NCBI RefSeq assembly: GCF_028368975.1 | Contig: NZ_JAQNDM010000002.1 | Coordinates: forward strand, 1,550,001-1,614,000 | DNA length: 64,000 bases | From: Stigmatella ashevillena | GTDB lineage: Bacteria > Myxococcota > Myxococcia > Myxococcales > Myxococcaceae | Direction of reading: 5' to 3' | Shown: positions 25,057-33,666 of the stretch, one piece after another | Layout of the letters: each line of letters begins with the position of its first letter | Numbering within the stretch: position 1 is the first letter of the stretch | Program-made: the position numbers and the translations under genes | The notes under the pieces: model-generated | What the model was told of the DNA's origin: nothing | Database searches by the model: none | Seen by the model: the letters and a program-made list of their open reading frames with translations, nothing else

Positions 25057-26220
25057 TCAGTACCACTGCTCCTGGCCACTGACCCACGTGGCGAGCACCT
25101 TGAAGTCCGGCCGGAGCAGCGTGAGGTCCGCGCGATAGCCCGAGGCCAGACGGCCCACGTACTCGTCCAACCCCAAGAAGAACGCCGGGTAGAGCGAGGC
25201 CATGCGCAGGCTCTCCTCAAGGGACAGTCCGAGAAGCTGAACGCAGTTGCGGACGGATGTCGCCATGTCGATGTCGGCGCCCGCCAACGTCCCGGTCTCC
25301 GTCACCAGCCGCCCATCCCGGCGGAAGATCTTGTTCCCATACAACGTGAACGAGTCCGCATCGGTGCCCACAGGGGGCATGGCGTCGGTGACCAGAAACA
25401 CCTTGCCAGACGGCTTGCTCTTCATGAGCAGGCGCAGCAGCGCCGGGTGGACATGAATGCCATCCACGATGATGCCGCACCAAGCCGAGTCGGAATCCAT
25501 CGCGGCCAGCACAGGGCCCGGCTGGCGGTTGCTCACCGGAGGCATGGCATTGAACAGGTGGGTGAACCCCCGGATACCGGCCTCCACCGCGTCCCGCGTC
25601 CGCTCATAGGAAGCCGCCGTGTGGCCCGCGGCCACCACCACGCCCGCCGAGGCAAAGCGGCGGATGGCGGCGTCCCCGACCTGCTCTGGCGCCAACGTCA
25701 GCATCAAGCGGCCGCCCCGGCCCGCCAGCCGCCCGGACAATGCCGCCAGGTACTCGACATCCGAGGCATCGGGCGTCCGGATGAAACGGGGATCATGCAC
25801 TCCGGGACGATCACCGCCGATGAAGGGGCCCTCCAGGTGGATGCCCAGCACACCACTGCCGGGCCGGGCCAGCGTCTCGACGACGGCCTCGCAGGCTCGC
25901 TGCATCGAGGCTTTCGCGTCCGTAATGAAGGTGGGCAGCAAGCCGGTGGTTCCCGTGCGCCGGGCGGCCGCGGCAATGGCTCGCGCGGCCTCGGGCGTGG
26001 GCGTGTCGTTGAACAGCACGCCCCCGGCCCCATTGACCTGGGCATCGATGAAACCGGGCGCCAGCACCGCTTCCTCGGGCAACCGCACCACCTCGGCGCC
26101 CGCGGGCACCGCCGAGGCCGGCATCACCGCGGAGATGCGCGCCCCATCGAGCACCAGGACGTGCGAATCGAGGATGCGCTCCCCGGTGAAGAGCCTCGCC
26201 CCCTTCAAGACCCGTTTCAT
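25057..26220 (-). CDS. nagA: N-acetylglucosamine-6-phosphate deacetylase
   Basis: 387 residues, a usual NagA length. It removes acetate from GlcNAc-6-phosphate to give glucosamine-6-phosphate in the cytoplasm. Amidohydrolase motifs are in order: APGFIDAQVNGAGG near residue 50, GVLGIHLEGPF with the metal-ligand glutamate, VAAGHTAASYE, GFTHLFNAMPPVSNRQPG, IIVDGIHVHP, and the catalytic aspartate in LVTDAMPPVGT. The start ATG 26220 overlaps the stop of the SIS deaminase gene (TAATG), so translation is coupled. It is the last gene of the regulator-deaminase-deacetylase operon. The next gene to the left, beyond 25056, is only a remnant. Confidence 0.95.
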   Translation of the reverse strand: MKRVLKGARLFTGERILDSHVLVLDGARISAVMPASAVPAGAEVVRLPEEAVLAPGFIDAQVNGAGGVLFNDTPTPEAARAIAAAARRTGTTGLLPTFITDAKASMQRACEAVVETLARPGSGVLGIHLEGPFIGGDRPGVHDPRFIRTPDASDVEYLAALSGRLAGRGGRLMLTLAPEQVGDAAIRRFASAGVVVAAGHTAASYERTRDAVEAGIRGFTHLFNAMPPVSNRQPGPVLAAMDSDSAWCGIIVDGIHVHPALLRLLMKSKPSGKVFLVTDAMPPVGTDADSFTLYGNKIFRRDGRLVTETGTLAGADIDMATSVRNCVQLLGLSLEESLRMASLYPAFFLGLDEYVGRLASGYRADLTLLRPDFKVLATWVSGQEQWY

Positions 26221-27281
26221 TACACCGTCTCCGTGACTTTGCGGAGGTGAGCAGGGGCGTCCGGATCCAACCGCCGCGCCGTCGCCAACCGATGCACCGC
26301 CATGTAGAAGCTCTGGACCTGGCACAGCGGAGCGATCGCGTTCGGCACCCCGGACACCGTGGGCAGAAGCTCAGCCCCGGGAACCTCGAGCACCGAGCGG
26401 ACCTCCGCCCCCAGCTCCACCATCCGCCGCACCACGCTCCGGGTTCCCTCCGCGGAGCCATCTTCCTGACCCAGCGCCAGCACGGGGAAGCCCGGTCCCA
26501 CGAGGGCCAACGGACCGTGGCTCACTTCGGCGGTGCTGAAGGCTTCGGCATGCAACCGGCAGGTTTCCTTGAACTTCAGCGCCATCTCGAGCGCTGCCCC
26601 CAGGCCACTGCCGCGCCCGAGCACGAACAGGCTCCGGGCATCAACCAGCCGTGAGAGCCCCGGCCACCAGTCGAGCGCGCGCGCCGCCTCCAAGGCCTGC
26701 GGCAACCGGGAGACCGCCTCGTGCAGCCCCGCATCCTGCGTCCAGTGGGCCGCCAATTGGAGGAACGCGAGCCCCGAGAGAATGTAGGACTTCGTGGCGG
26801 CGACGCTGTGCTCAGGACCAGCGCACAGGGGGAAGTTGACGTCGCAGAGGCTCGACAGGGGCGACCCCTCGCTGTTGACGAAGCCGACGGTCAGGGCGCC
26901 CCCCGCGCGCGCCGCTTCCGTCAGCCGCAGGAGGTCCGGACTGCGGCCCGACTGCGAGACGGCGATGAAGAGGCTGTCCTTCAGCTCCAGGTTCGGCGTG
27001 TTGTAGACCGAGGCCACGCTCGGCCCCATCGAGGCCACGGCGCGCCCCAGGTTCGTCTCGAGCAGATACTTGCCATAGCTGGCCGCGTGGTCGGAGCTGC
27101 CCCGGGCACAGGTGACGATGAACGAAGGAGGCCGCTGGCGCAGCCGGGCGCCCAACTCGGCGAAGCCACTGGCGCACTCCCGGATCTGCCGGAGCGCGGC
27201 ATCCGCCGCCTGCGCAGCCTCCCGGGCCATGGCGGGAACCGGGGGAACAACGGGACTCACGACGAGATCAGGAGTGCTCAT
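26220..27281 (-). CDS. SIS-type glucosamine-6-phosphate deaminase (NagB-II)
   Basis: 353 residues with two SIS sugar-isomerase domains and no glutaminase domain. Motifs TCARGSSDHAASYGKYLLE and VSQSGRSPDLLRLTEAA bind the sugar phosphate, as in the isomerase half of GlmS; AATKSY also matches. Between nagA and the GntR regulator it best fits NagB-II, which turns glucosamine-6-phosphate into fructose-6-phosphate and ammonia and replaces classical NagB in several proteobacteria. The gene begins 4 bases after the regulator stop and overlaps the nagA start. A sugar isomerase of the AgaS type is a less likely reading. Confidence 0.88.
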   Translation of the reverse strand: MSTPDLVVSPVVPPVPAMAREAAQAADAALRQIRECASGFAELGARLRQRPPSFIVTCARGSSDHAASYGKYLLETNLGRAVASMGPSVASVYNTPNLELKDSLFIAVSQSGRSPDLLRLTEAARAGGALTVGFVNSEGSPLSSLCDVNFPLCAGPEHSVAATKSYILSGLAFLQLAAHWTQDAGLHEAVSRLPQALEAARALDWWPGLSRLVDARSLFVLGRGSGLGAALEMALKFKETCRLHAEAFSTAEVSHGPLALVGPGFPVLALGQEDGSAEGTRSVVRRMVELGAEVRSVLEVPGAELLPTVSGVPNAIAPLCQVQSFYMAVHRLATARRLDPDAPAHLRKVTETV

Positions 27282-27285
27282 CGGC

Positions 27286-28068
27286 TCACCTCACAGGAAT
27301 GGCCGACCCGGCCAGATTCAGTTCAACGATGAAATCGTATGAGTCCCCCCGGTACTGCGACCGGACGAACTCCAAGGGAGTGCCATCCTCGAGCATGGTG
27401 CGGCGCTCAATATAAAGCGCCGCCGCGCCTTCCCCCACGCCGAGCTGAGCGGCCTGTTCAGCCGAGAGCTGAATGGCCGACAGCCGCTGCAAGGCCCGGA
27501 AGGGCGTGAAGCCCCGGCGCCGCAACGTCTCATAGAGCGACCCCTGAACTTCACCCGGCTCGGGCAAGAAACGGGTCGGCACCACCGCCAGTTCCAACGC
27601 CATGGCGATGCTGTTGGCCGTTCGCAGGCGCTGCAACCGGCTCACCATGGCCCCGGGGCTGATTCCCAGGGCGAGCGTCTCCTCGGGAGTCGCCACCGCC
27701 ACCGTGCGGCTCAGCCACACGGACCCCGCAGCCAGCCCCCGAGAGCCCATGTCCTCGGAGAAGCCCGTCAGGGTGGACAGGCGCTGCTCCACGTAGGGAG
27801 AGCGATTCACGAAGGTGCCCGCCCCTTGGCGCTGCTGCAGGAGCCCCTCGTCCAGCAGCTCCTTCAGGGCCTTGCGCACCGTGACCCGGGAGACGCCAAA
27901 TCGCTCCGCCAGCTCTCGCTCTCCCGGCAGTGCATCCCGGTGGCCCAGCTTGCCGCTGACGATCTGGCTCCGCAGGTACCTCGCGAGCTGAAGATAGAGC
28001 GGCAGCGGCAGCTCGCTCGACAGCGCATCCCCGTCGAAGGAAGCGGCTGCGCTCTGGTGGCTCGACAT
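27286..28068 (-). CDS. GntR/HutC-family regulator of amino-sugar use (NagR/YvoA type)
   Basis: 260 residues. Residues about 20-85 form a winged helix of GntR type (ERFGVSRVTVRKALKELLDE, with LLQQRQGAGTFVN as the wing). The remainder is a UTRA ligand-binding domain (ALYIERRTMLEDGTPLEFVR; then YRGDSYDFIVEL), the HutC subfamily to which NagR, YvoA and DasR belong. Their ligands are phosphorylated amino sugars such as glucosamine-6-phosphate or GlcNAc-6-phosphate. It is the first gene of the nag operon and divergent from murQ. The shared AT-rich region carries two GGTAT/ATACC box pairs, one near each start, so it probably represses both directions until ligand binds. Confidence 0.9.
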   Translation of the reverse strand: MSSHQSAAASFDGDALSSELPLPLYLQLARYLRSQIVSGKLGHRDALPGERELAERFGVSRVTVRKALKELLDEGLLQQRQGAGTFVNRSPYVEQRLSTLTGFSEDMGSRGLAAGSVWLSRTVAVATPEETLALGISPGAMVSRLQRLRTANSIAMALELAVVPTRFLPEPGEVQGSLYETLRRRGFTPFRALQRLSAIQLSAEQAAQLGVGEGAAALYIERRTMLEDGTPLEFVRSQYRGDSYDFIVELNLAGSAIPVR

Positions 28069-28083
28069 GGGTCCTGGCTCCTT

Positions 28084-28110
28084 CTGGTCTTACAACCACT
28101 AGAATACCAC
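28084..28110 (-). promoter_or_regulatory. Candidate operator of the GntR regulator, nagR side
   Basis: CTGGTCT (28084-28090) and AATACCA (28103-28109) form an imperfect inverted pair starting 16 bases before the regulator's ATG. DasR/NagR-type regulators bind TGGTnnnnACCA-like palindromes. A related pair stands on the murQ side of the same intergenic region. The region between (28111-28263) is clearly more AT-rich than the flanking genes, as expected of a promoter. Confidence 0.5.
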
Positions 28111-28263
28111 TTTACGTCCTTGACGCAACACGCAAAACACCCCAACCCCTCCCCAAAGCATACTTAACTATATGAAATAACTAACGTTTTCAGCCTAAAC
28201 GAGGAAAATCTGTCTACTCTACTCTCCACGTCAACAAATTTCACGTTGTAATCTGGATTCGCG

Positions 28264-28296
28264 CTGGTATCTTCCAGCAGTCCAATCTAATACCAG
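28264..28296 (+). promoter_or_regulatory. Candidate operator of the GntR regulator, murQ side
   Basis: A perfect inverted pair, CTGGTAT (28264-28270) and ATACCAG (28290-28296), 19 bases apart, ends 20 bases before the murQ ATG. The spacing puts the arms about two to three helical turns apart, so two dimers on half-matched boxes or one looped complex are possible. Box sequence resembles that on the nagR side. Confidence 0.55.
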
Positions 28297-28316
28297 TGAG
28301 CAGTGAGAGGGGCCGC

Positions 28317-29234
28317 ATGGCGAAGGAGACGGAAGGAACCGCCCGGCGATTCCAAGGGCTCGATGCCTGGGGCACGGGCGAACTCCTGGAGACCTTGTGG
28401 AGCAGCCAGTCCCGCGCCACGGCGGCGTGCCTGGCGGTGCTGCCAGAGCTTGGGCGGGCGGTGGACGCGGCCATCGGTCGGCTCTCCTCCGGTCAGGGCC
28501 GGTTGGTCTATGCCGGGGCGGGCTCTTCCGGAATGCTCGCGGCCCTGGATGCGCTGGAGCTGGGTCCCACCTTCGGCTGGCCCTCGGGCCGTCTCTCTAT
28601 CCTGCTCGCGGGCGGGTTGGACCTCGCGCGGGGCATCGATGGAGGCGCCGAGGACGATGAAGGCGCCGGCCGCTCCCGTCTCCGGGACCTCCGGCCCACC
28701 GCTTCGGACGTGGTGCTCGGCGTCTCCGCCAGCGGGCTCAGCAGCTTCACCGTGGGCATCGTCGATGAAGCCCGCCGCCAGGGCGCGCTGACGGTGGCCA
28801 TCGCCAGCATCGAAGGCTCTCCCCTGCTCCAGGCCGCCGAGCATGCGGTGGCGGTCCGCACCGGCGCGGAAGTCATCGCCGGCTCCACCCGGCTGGGGGC
28901 TGGAACGGCCCAGAAGGTGTGCCTCAATCTGTTCTCGACGGCCGTCATGACGGGCCTCGGTCTCGTCTTCGATAACCTGATGTGCAACGTGCAGCCGGAG
29001 AACGCGAAGCTGCGCCAGCGCTGCGCCGCCATCATCTCACGCATTGCCCAGGTGGACGAGGCGACCGCCGCGGAGGCCCTCCAGCGCCACGGGGACATCA
29101 AGCGCGCCGTTCTTGGGCTCGCAGGACTGTCCATTTCTCAGGCAGAGTCCGCTCTGGCCCGCGCAGGCGGTAACCTGCGTGCCGCGCTCTCAGCGCTCTC
29201 GCCCCAGGAGAAAGGTGGCCCATGTCCACGCTAA
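28317..29234 (+). CDS. murQ: N-acetylmuramic acid 6-phosphate etherase
   Basis: 305 residues, close to the family length. MurQ cleaves the lactyl ether of MurNAc-6-phosphate to give GlcNAc-6-phosphate and D-lactate. The SIS domain motif VYAGAGSSGMLAALDALEL near residue 62 and GVSASGLSSFTVGIVDEA near 135 bind the phosphate; EVIAGSTRLGAGTAQK and CNVQPENAKLRQR match the later conserved blocks. ATG 28317 follows GAGAGGGG; a GTG at 28296 would lie in the operator and is rejected. It is the first gene of the murQ-PTS-nagE unit and overlaps the next by 13 bases. No MurNAc permease (MurP) is present, so its substrate may enter through NagE or arise inside the cell. Confidence 0.93.
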   Translation: MAKETEGTARRFQGLDAWGTGELLETLWSSQSRATAACLAVLPELGRAVDAAIGRLSSGQGRLVYAGAGSSGMLAALDALELGPTFGWPSGRLSILLAGGLDLARGIDGGAEDDEGAGRSRLRDLRPTASDVVLGVSASGLSSFTVGIVDEARRQGALTVAIASIEGSPLLQAAEHAVAVRTGAEVIAGSTRLGAGTAQKVCLNLFSTAVMTGLGLVFDNLMCNVQPENAKLRQRCAAIISRIAQVDEATAAEALQRHGDIKRAVLGLAGLSISQAESALARAGGNLRAALSALSPQEKGGPCPR

Positions 29235-31807
29235 AACCCGCCGGGTCCGACGTCCCCCGGCCCCTTTCCAAGCTGCAGCTCGCCGCCCCCATCGCGGGGT
29301 GGGCCACGGTCCTGGAAGAAGTTCCTGATCCCGCTTTCTCCCAGCGCATGGTGGGAGATGGCATCGCGGTGGACCCTACATCCGCGGAACTCCGCTCACC
29401 CTGCGACGGCGTTGTGCTCACGGTGCACGCCTCCCGCCACGCTTGCACGCTGCGGACGCTGACCGGCGCGGAGATCCTCCTCCATGTCGGCATCGATACA
29501 GTGGGGCTGCGGGGTGAGGGCTTCACGGTCCACGTTCGCGAGGGCCAGAACGTCCGCACCGGCGAGCCGCTGATCTCCTTCGACATGGACCTGCTGGCGC
29601 GCAAGGCCCGCAGCCTGATGACGGTCATGGTGGTGGCCAACGGCGATGCCTACACGGTCACCCACCGGGTCCAGGACCGCGCGGTGGCCATGGGCGAGCC
29701 GCTCCTGGAAGTCTCGGGCGGAGAACTCCTCCCCGCTCCCTCCGAAACGGGCACCGAGACGGCGGAGTGCCAGGTCCGGCTGCTCATCCCCCATGGCCTG
29801 CACGCACGTCCGGCCGCCGCCTTCGTCCGGCACGCCCGGCCGTACCCGGGCAGCGTCCACGTGGAGCTCAAGGGCCGCTCCGTCAATGGAAAGAGCGTCG
29901 TGGCGCTCATGGGGCTCGGCGCCCACCATGGGGACATGCTGACGATCTCCGTCCGGGGCGAGCGGGCCGGACAGATCGTCCAGGAACTGGCGGAACAGGT
30001 CACCCTGGGACTCGGGGATACCCTGCGTCCCATCGCCGAGCCCACCCCCACGCCGGAAGAGAAGCAGCAGGAGGAGGTGACCACCTCCCAGCCCTTCGCT
30101 CCCGGCACGGCGGTGATGCTCAAGGGCACCCTTGCCGCACCAGGGCTCGCGGTGGGCCAGGCGGTCCGGGTCCACGAGGACGAGCCTGAACTCTCCCAGC
30201 AGGGCCGGGGCGTCCAAGAAGAGGAGCAGCGTCTGACCGAAGCCCTGGCGGGGGTCCGCCGGGACATCGAGGCGATGCTCCAGACCGAGGGCGCGGGGCG
30301 TGCAGCGCGGACGGAGATCTTCCAGGCCCACCTTGCCCTGCTCGACGACCCGGAGTTCACCGGGGCCGCGGGCCAGGGCATCGCCGTTGGGCAGAGCGCG
30401 GAGTGGGCGTGGAAAGCAGCCATCGAGAAGCATGTCCAGGTGTTGCACAGCCTCTCGGACCCGCTCCTGAAGGAGCGCATGGGAGATCTGCGAGACATCG
30501 GCCGGAGGGTCATCGCCTTCCTGACGGGACAGGGCGGCACGCGCGTCCCCGCAAACCTTCCTCCGGATGCGATCCTCGTCGCCAACGAATTGTTGCCCTC
30601 CGACCTGGCGGCGGTCCCCCCGGGCCGACTGGCGGCGCTCTGCACGGCGCGCGGAGGCCCCACCTCACATGTGGCCATTCTGGCGGCTGGCATGGGCATC
30701 CCCGCGGTGGTCGCCCTGGGCGACACGGTGCTGCGGGTTCCCACTGGGGCTTCATTGATCGTCAATGGGGACCGGGGCGAGCTTCACGTCCATCCCCCCG
30801 AGGCAGCGCGGGAGGCGACCCTGGGCACCCTGCGCGCCCGCGCCTCCCGCCGAAAGACGGACCTCGCGACGGCTCATGAGGAGTGCCACACGGCGGACGG
30901 TGTCCGCATCGAGGTCTTCGCCAACCTCGGACGGCCGGGAGACGCGGCGGCCGCCGCCGCGCAAGGGGCCGAGGGCTGTGGCCTGCTGCGCAGCGAGTTC
31001 CTCTTCCTGGAGCGGCTCACCGCGCCCACCGAGGACGAACAGGCCGCCCAGTATCAGGAGCTTGCCGACGCCCTGCCGAACCGCCCCTTGATCATCCGCA
31101 CGCTCGATGTCGGCGGAGACAAGCCGCTGGCGTACCTGCCGCTGCCCGTCGAGGAGAACCCGGTGCTCGGCCTGAGGGGCGTGCGCGTCTCCCTGCGCTA
31201 CCCGGAGCTGCTGCGCACTCAGGTGCGCGCCATCCTCCGGGTGAAGCCCCTGGGGGTCTGCCGCATCCTCGTTCCGATGATCACCTCCGCCCACGAGCTG
31301 CAAGCCGTGCGGACGGTGGTGGAGGCGGAGCGCCAGGAGCTGGGCATCACGACCCCGGTCCTCGTGGGCGCCATGATCGAGGTTCCCGTGGCAGCCGTCC
31401 TATCGGACCGGCTGGCGGCCCACGCAGACTTCCTCTCCATTGGCACGAACGATCTCACCCAGTACGCCCTGGCGATGGACCGCGGCAACGCGTACCTGGC
31501 ACCCCAGCTCGACAGCTTGCACCCGGGAGTCTTGCGCCTGGTGGCGCAGACGGTAGAGGGTGCGCGCAAGCACGGCCGTCCCGTGGCGGTGTGCGGTGGC
31601 ATCGCCTCGGATCCCCAAGCAGCCCCGCTGCTCATCGGACTGGGGGTCACGGAGCTGTCGGCCACCCCCGCCGTCATCCCAGGACTCAAAGCCTTCATCC
31701 GTACGCTCACCTTGCCTCAGTGCCAAGAGGCCGCGCGGAAGGCGTTGGAACTCGCAAACGGTGACGAAGTGCGCGCGCTCGTCACCAGTACATGGCAGGC
31801 CCAGTAA
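29222..31807 (+). CDS. Three-domain PTS protein: EIIA(Glc)-HPr-Enzyme I
   Basis: 861 residues that unite the soluble steps of a phosphotransferase chain. Residues 15-165 are an EIIA of glucose/GlcNAc type with the phosphohistidine His88 in LLHVGIDT and helper His73. Residues about 182-268 are HPr, with His194 in HGLHARPAA. From about 295 on is Enzyme I, with the PEP-accepting His483 in GGPTSHVAILAAG and the C-terminal PEP-binding barrel (LLRSEFLFLERLT; later LSIGTNDLTQYALAMDRGN). Phosphate would pass from PEP through His483, His194 and His88 to the IIB of the next gene. The ATG overlaps murQ and follows an AGGAG site. The three domains in this order occur in GlcNAc systems of other proteobacteria. 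Confidence 0.95.
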   Translation: MSTLKPAGSDVPRPLSKLQLAAPIAGWATVLEEVPDPAFSQRMVGDGIAVDPTSAELRSPCDGVVLTVHASRHACTLRTLTGAEILLHVGIDTVGLRGEGFTVHVREGQNVRTGEPLISFDMDLLARKARSLMTVMVVANGDAYTVTHRVQDRAVAMGEPLLEVSGGELLPAPSETGTETAECQVRLLIPHGLHARPAAAFVRHARPYPGSVHVELKGRSVNGKSVVALMGLGAHHGDMLTISVRGERAGQIVQELAEQVTLGLGDTLRPIAEPTPTPEEKQQEEVTTSQPFAPGTAVMLKGTLAAPGLAVGQAVRVHEDEPELSQQGRGVQEEEQRLTEALAGVRRDIEAMLQTEGAGRAARTEIFQAHLALLDDPEFTGAAGQGIAVGQSAEWAWKAAIEKHVQVLHSLSDPLLKERMGDLRDIGRRVIAFLTGQGGTRVPANLPPDAILVANELLPSDLAAVPPGRLAALCTARGGPTSHVAILAAGMGIPAVVALGDTVLRVPTGASLIVNGDRGELHVHPPEAAREATLGTLRARASRRKTDLATAHEECHTADGVRIEVFANLGRPGDAAAAAAQGAEGCGLLRSEFLFLERLTAPTEDEQAAQYQELADALPNRPLIIRTLDVGGDKPLAYLPLPVEENPVLGLRGVRVSLRYPELLRTQVRAILRVKPLGVCRILVPMITSAHELQAVRTVVEAERQELGITTPVLVGAMIEVPVAAVLSDRLAAHADFLSIGTNDLTQYALAMDRGNAYLAPQLDSLHPGVLRLVAQTVEGARKHGRPVAVCGGIASDPQAAPLLIGLGVTELSATPAVIPGLKAFIRTLTLPQCQEAARKALELANGDEVRALVTSTWQAQ

Positions 31808-31837
31808 GGGGACTCCCCCCTCCCCGGAGAGAGGCGC

Positions 31838-33559
31838 ATGCAGACCAATAAGTTCGCTGGAGTCCAGCAGCTCGGGCGTGCCCTGATGCTGCCCATCGCA
31901 GTCCTCCCCGTCGCTGGCCTCTTGTTGAGGCTCGGCCAAGGGGACCTGCTGAACATTCCCTTCATGGCCGCCGCGGGCGACGCCATCTTCTCCAACCTCG
32001 GCTTGCTGTTCGCCGTGGGTGTGGCGGTGGGCTTCGCGCGCGAGAACCATGGTGCCGCGGGGCTCGCCGGCGCCGTGGGCTTCTTCATCACCATCAAGGG
32101 GGCCGAAGCCATCGTGAGCATCCCCCCCGAGGTGCTGGGGGAGTTGACCGGGGCCGCGAGGGACCTCGCCGTCTCTGGCTACAAGGCCAAGCTCCTGGCG
32201 AAGATCAGCATGCCGGCCGGCATCCTGTCGGGCCTCATCGCCGGCCTGCTGTACAACCGCTACAAGGACATCAAGCTGCCGGAGTACCTCGCGTTCTTCG
32301 GAGGCCGCCGCTTCATCCCCATCGTCACGAGCCTCGCCTGCCTGGGGCTCGCGCTCCTGTTTGGCTTCGGTTGGCCGGGCATCGAGGCGGGTCTGGATGG
32401 CTTCAGCCGTTACGTGTTCTCCGCCGGCAAGTTCGGCCTCTTCATTTATGGCTTCCTCAACCGGCTGCTGATCGTCACGGGGCTGCACCACATCCTCAAC
32501 AACATCGCCTGGTTCATCCTGGGTGACTTCAATGGAGTGACGGGCGACCTGAAGCGCTTCTTCGCGGGAGACCCCGCCGCGGGCGCCACGATGGCGGGCT
32601 TCTTCCCGGTCATGATGTTCGGCCTGCCGGCGGCCTGCCTCGCCATGTACCACGCCGCGCCGAAGCACAACCGCGCCAAGGTGGGCGGTGTGCTGACGTC
32701 CATCGCGCTGACGTCCTTCCTGACGGGCGTCACCGAGCCGGTCGAGTTCGCCTTCATGTTCCTCGCGCCGCCGCTCTACCTGCTCCACGCGGTGCTGACG
32801 GGCGTGGCGCACGTCGTCATGGACATGCTGAACGTGAAGCTCGGCTTCGGGTTCTCGGCCGGCTTGTTCGACTACGTGCTGAACTACAACAAGTCGACGA
32901 ACCCCATCCTCCTGCTGCCCATCGGCGCGGTCTACGCGGCCACCTACTACGGGGTGTTCCGCTTCTGCATCGCCCGGTTCAACCTGAAGACGTTGGGCCG
33001 TGAGGAAGAAGAGGCCGCGACGGACAACGCCGGAGGGCTCAACCTCCCCGCTCCCGCCCTGGGCCGGGGCGCTGCCTACGTGAAGGCGCTCGGGGGCGCC
33101 GCCAACCTCCAGAACGTCGACTCGTGCACGACGCGGCTGCGGCTGACCGTGGCCGACAATGCCCGCGTGGACGAGGGAGCGCTCAAGACGCTCGGCGCGC
33201 GAGGCGTCATCCGCCCGGCGCCCGGCAGCATCCAGGTCATCATCGGTCCCCTCGCGGAGCAGGTGGCCAATGAAGTCCAGGAAGCGCTGCGCGGAGGGAG
33301 CGCCGCCCCGGTGAACGACGAGAAGACGCTGGCGCACGCCATGCTGCGAGCACTCGGCGGGCGCGCCAACATCCGGGAGGTGGGCCTGTGCGCCACGCGC
33401 CTGCGGTTGCTTGTCGTCGACGACGCGCTCGTCAATGACAGCGCCTTGAACAATCTGGGAACCCGGGGAGTGGTGAAGCCGTCCCCCGGCTCGGTCCAGG
33501 TCATCATTGGTCCCACTGCTGGGCGTGTGGCCGATGAACTCCGTCTGTTGATCGCCTAG
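31838..33559 (+). CDS. nagE: PTS N-acetylglucosamine permease, IIC with two IIB domains
   Basis: 573 residues. Residues 1-385 are the membrane IIC domain of the glucose/GlcNAc family (KFAGVQQLGRALMLPIAVLP; GFFPVMMFGLPAACLAMYH). Two IIB domains follow, each with its phosphocysteine: Cys430 in NVDSCTTRLRLTV and Cys518 in EVGLCATRLRLLV. A single IIB is usual; the second here looks intact. There is no IIA domain, which the preceding fusion protein supplies. It imports GlcNAc as GlcNAc-6-phosphate, the NagA substrate. The start is 30 bases after the PTS fusion stop with GGAGAGAGG before it. Confidence 0.93.
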   Translation: MQTNKFAGVQQLGRALMLPIAVLPVAGLLLRLGQGDLLNIPFMAAAGDAIFSNLGLLFAVGVAVGFARENHGAAGLAGAVGFFITIKGAEAIVSIPPEVLGELTGAARDLAVSGYKAKLLAKISMPAGILSGLIAGLLYNRYKDIKLPEYLAFFGGRRFIPIVTSLACLGLALLFGFGWPGIEAGLDGFSRYVFSAGKFGLFIYGFLNRLLIVTGLHHILNNIAWFILGDFNGVTGDLKRFFAGDPAAGATMAGFFPVMMFGLPAACLAMYHAAPKHNRAKVGGVLTSIALTSFLTGVTEPVEFAFMFLAPPLYLLHAVLTGVAHVVMDMLNVKLGFGFSAGLFDYVLNYNKSTNPILLLPIGAVYAATYYGVFRFCIARFNLKTLGREEEEAATDNAGGLNLPAPALGRGAAYVKALGGAANLQNVDSCTTRLRLTVADNARVDEGALKTLGARGVIRPAPGSIQVIIGPLAEQVANEVQEALRGGSAAPVNDEKTLAHAMLRALGGRANIREVGLCATRLRLLVVDDALVNDSALNNLGTRGVVKPSPGSVQVIIGPTAGRVADELRLLIA

Positions 33560-33666
33560 CTCAGCGTCTCACGCAGACCCCTGATTCACCCGCCTCCTGG
33601 GGGGATGTGGCGCAAGCCACTCCCGCCAGGGTCAGGTCCGTGCTGTCTCAAAAATGGGAGAAACGA

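Noticed and set aside
31400-33337. 645-codon minus frame opposite the PTS genes
   Set aside because: Asp/Glu/His/Arg-rich shadow of nagE; the plus strand shows full IIC and IIB motifs.
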